This document shows positions 63,983-64,000 of a DNA stretch of 64,000 bases, one piece after another (positions within the stretch are counted from its first letter, which is position 1; every line of letters begins with the position of its first letter). The DNA comes from Bradyrhizobium quebecense. GTDB taxonomy: Bacteria > Pseudomonadota > Alphaproteobacteria > Rhizobiales > Xanthobacteraceae. The notes under the pieces were generated by a model, which was not told the origin of the DNA, searched no databases, and saw only the letters and a program-made list of their open reading frames with translations. The stretch covers positions 3,410,001 through 3,474,000 of the forward strand of contig NZ_CP088022.1 of the NCBI RefSeq assembly GCF_013373795.3, read 5' to 3'. The position numbers and the translations under genes are program-made.

Positions 63983-64000
63983 CGTGGTGAAAGGATGGCA

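Overview
The window reads as chromosomal DNA of a Bradyrhizobium-type alphaproteobacterium. G+C is high throughout, with strong third-position G/C that creates very long antisense open frames. Many gaps carry palindromic repeats of the kind common in Bradyrhizobium genomes. Many small proteins look like lineage-specific Bradyrhizobiaceae families; that impression is from memory and no database search was run.

Layout. 0-9 kb: the 5' part of a propionyl-CoA carboxylase alpha gene, small unknowns, a secreted nuclease-like protein, a three-PAS hybrid histidine kinase, an RlpA-like protein and a large GGDEF-EAL protein. 9-15 kb: a metal/metalloid block with an ArsI/CadI-family lyase, a short membrane protein, a leader-like secreted protein, and a CzcB-CzcA type RND efflux pair without a local outer-membrane channel. 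15-21 kb: a secreted phosphodiesterase/phosphatase behind a good Pho box, a 1-Cys peroxiredoxin, a photolyase and a DMT exporter. 21-29 kb: a looser, partly decayed region. It holds short unknown genes, an AraC remnant, a ClpP-like secreted protein, tRNA-Arg(TCG), and two membrane di-iron enzymes (a sterol-desaturase-family protein and AlkB) on either side of one AraC regulator, followed by a frameshifted regulator-like gene and a truncated methyltransferase. 29-38 kb: a zinc-ribbon protein, MaoC, FolD, several envelope unknowns, a VOC protein, a GrlR-like protein and a membrane PAS histidine kinase.

38-50 kb: an alpha/beta hydrolase translationally coupled to a DMT transporter, then the main metabolic block. 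Seven genes on one strand encode an indolepyruvate:ferredoxin-oxidoreductase fusion, a thiolase with its DUF35 partner, a double-hotdog hydratase, an SDR dehydrogenase, a DapA-like lyase/aldolase and a Nudix hydrolase. Together they could convert a 2-oxo acid to a CoA ester and shorten it by a beta-oxidation-like round. Several gaps in the block carry palindromic repeats.

49-64 kb: a triheme cytochrome c, a TRIC-type channel, an ArsR regulator divergent from a NIPSNAP/ABM/PEP-mutase-like operon, two odd small exported proteins facing each other across a terminator, propionyl-CoA carboxylase beta, DUF4260 and PAS_5-PilZ proteins, a truncated dienelactone hydrolase, a MocR regulator divergent from a DMT exporter, an exported carboxymuconolactone-decarboxylase-family protein and a class D beta-lactamase. 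No phage, transposase, CRISPR array or rRNA gene was seen.
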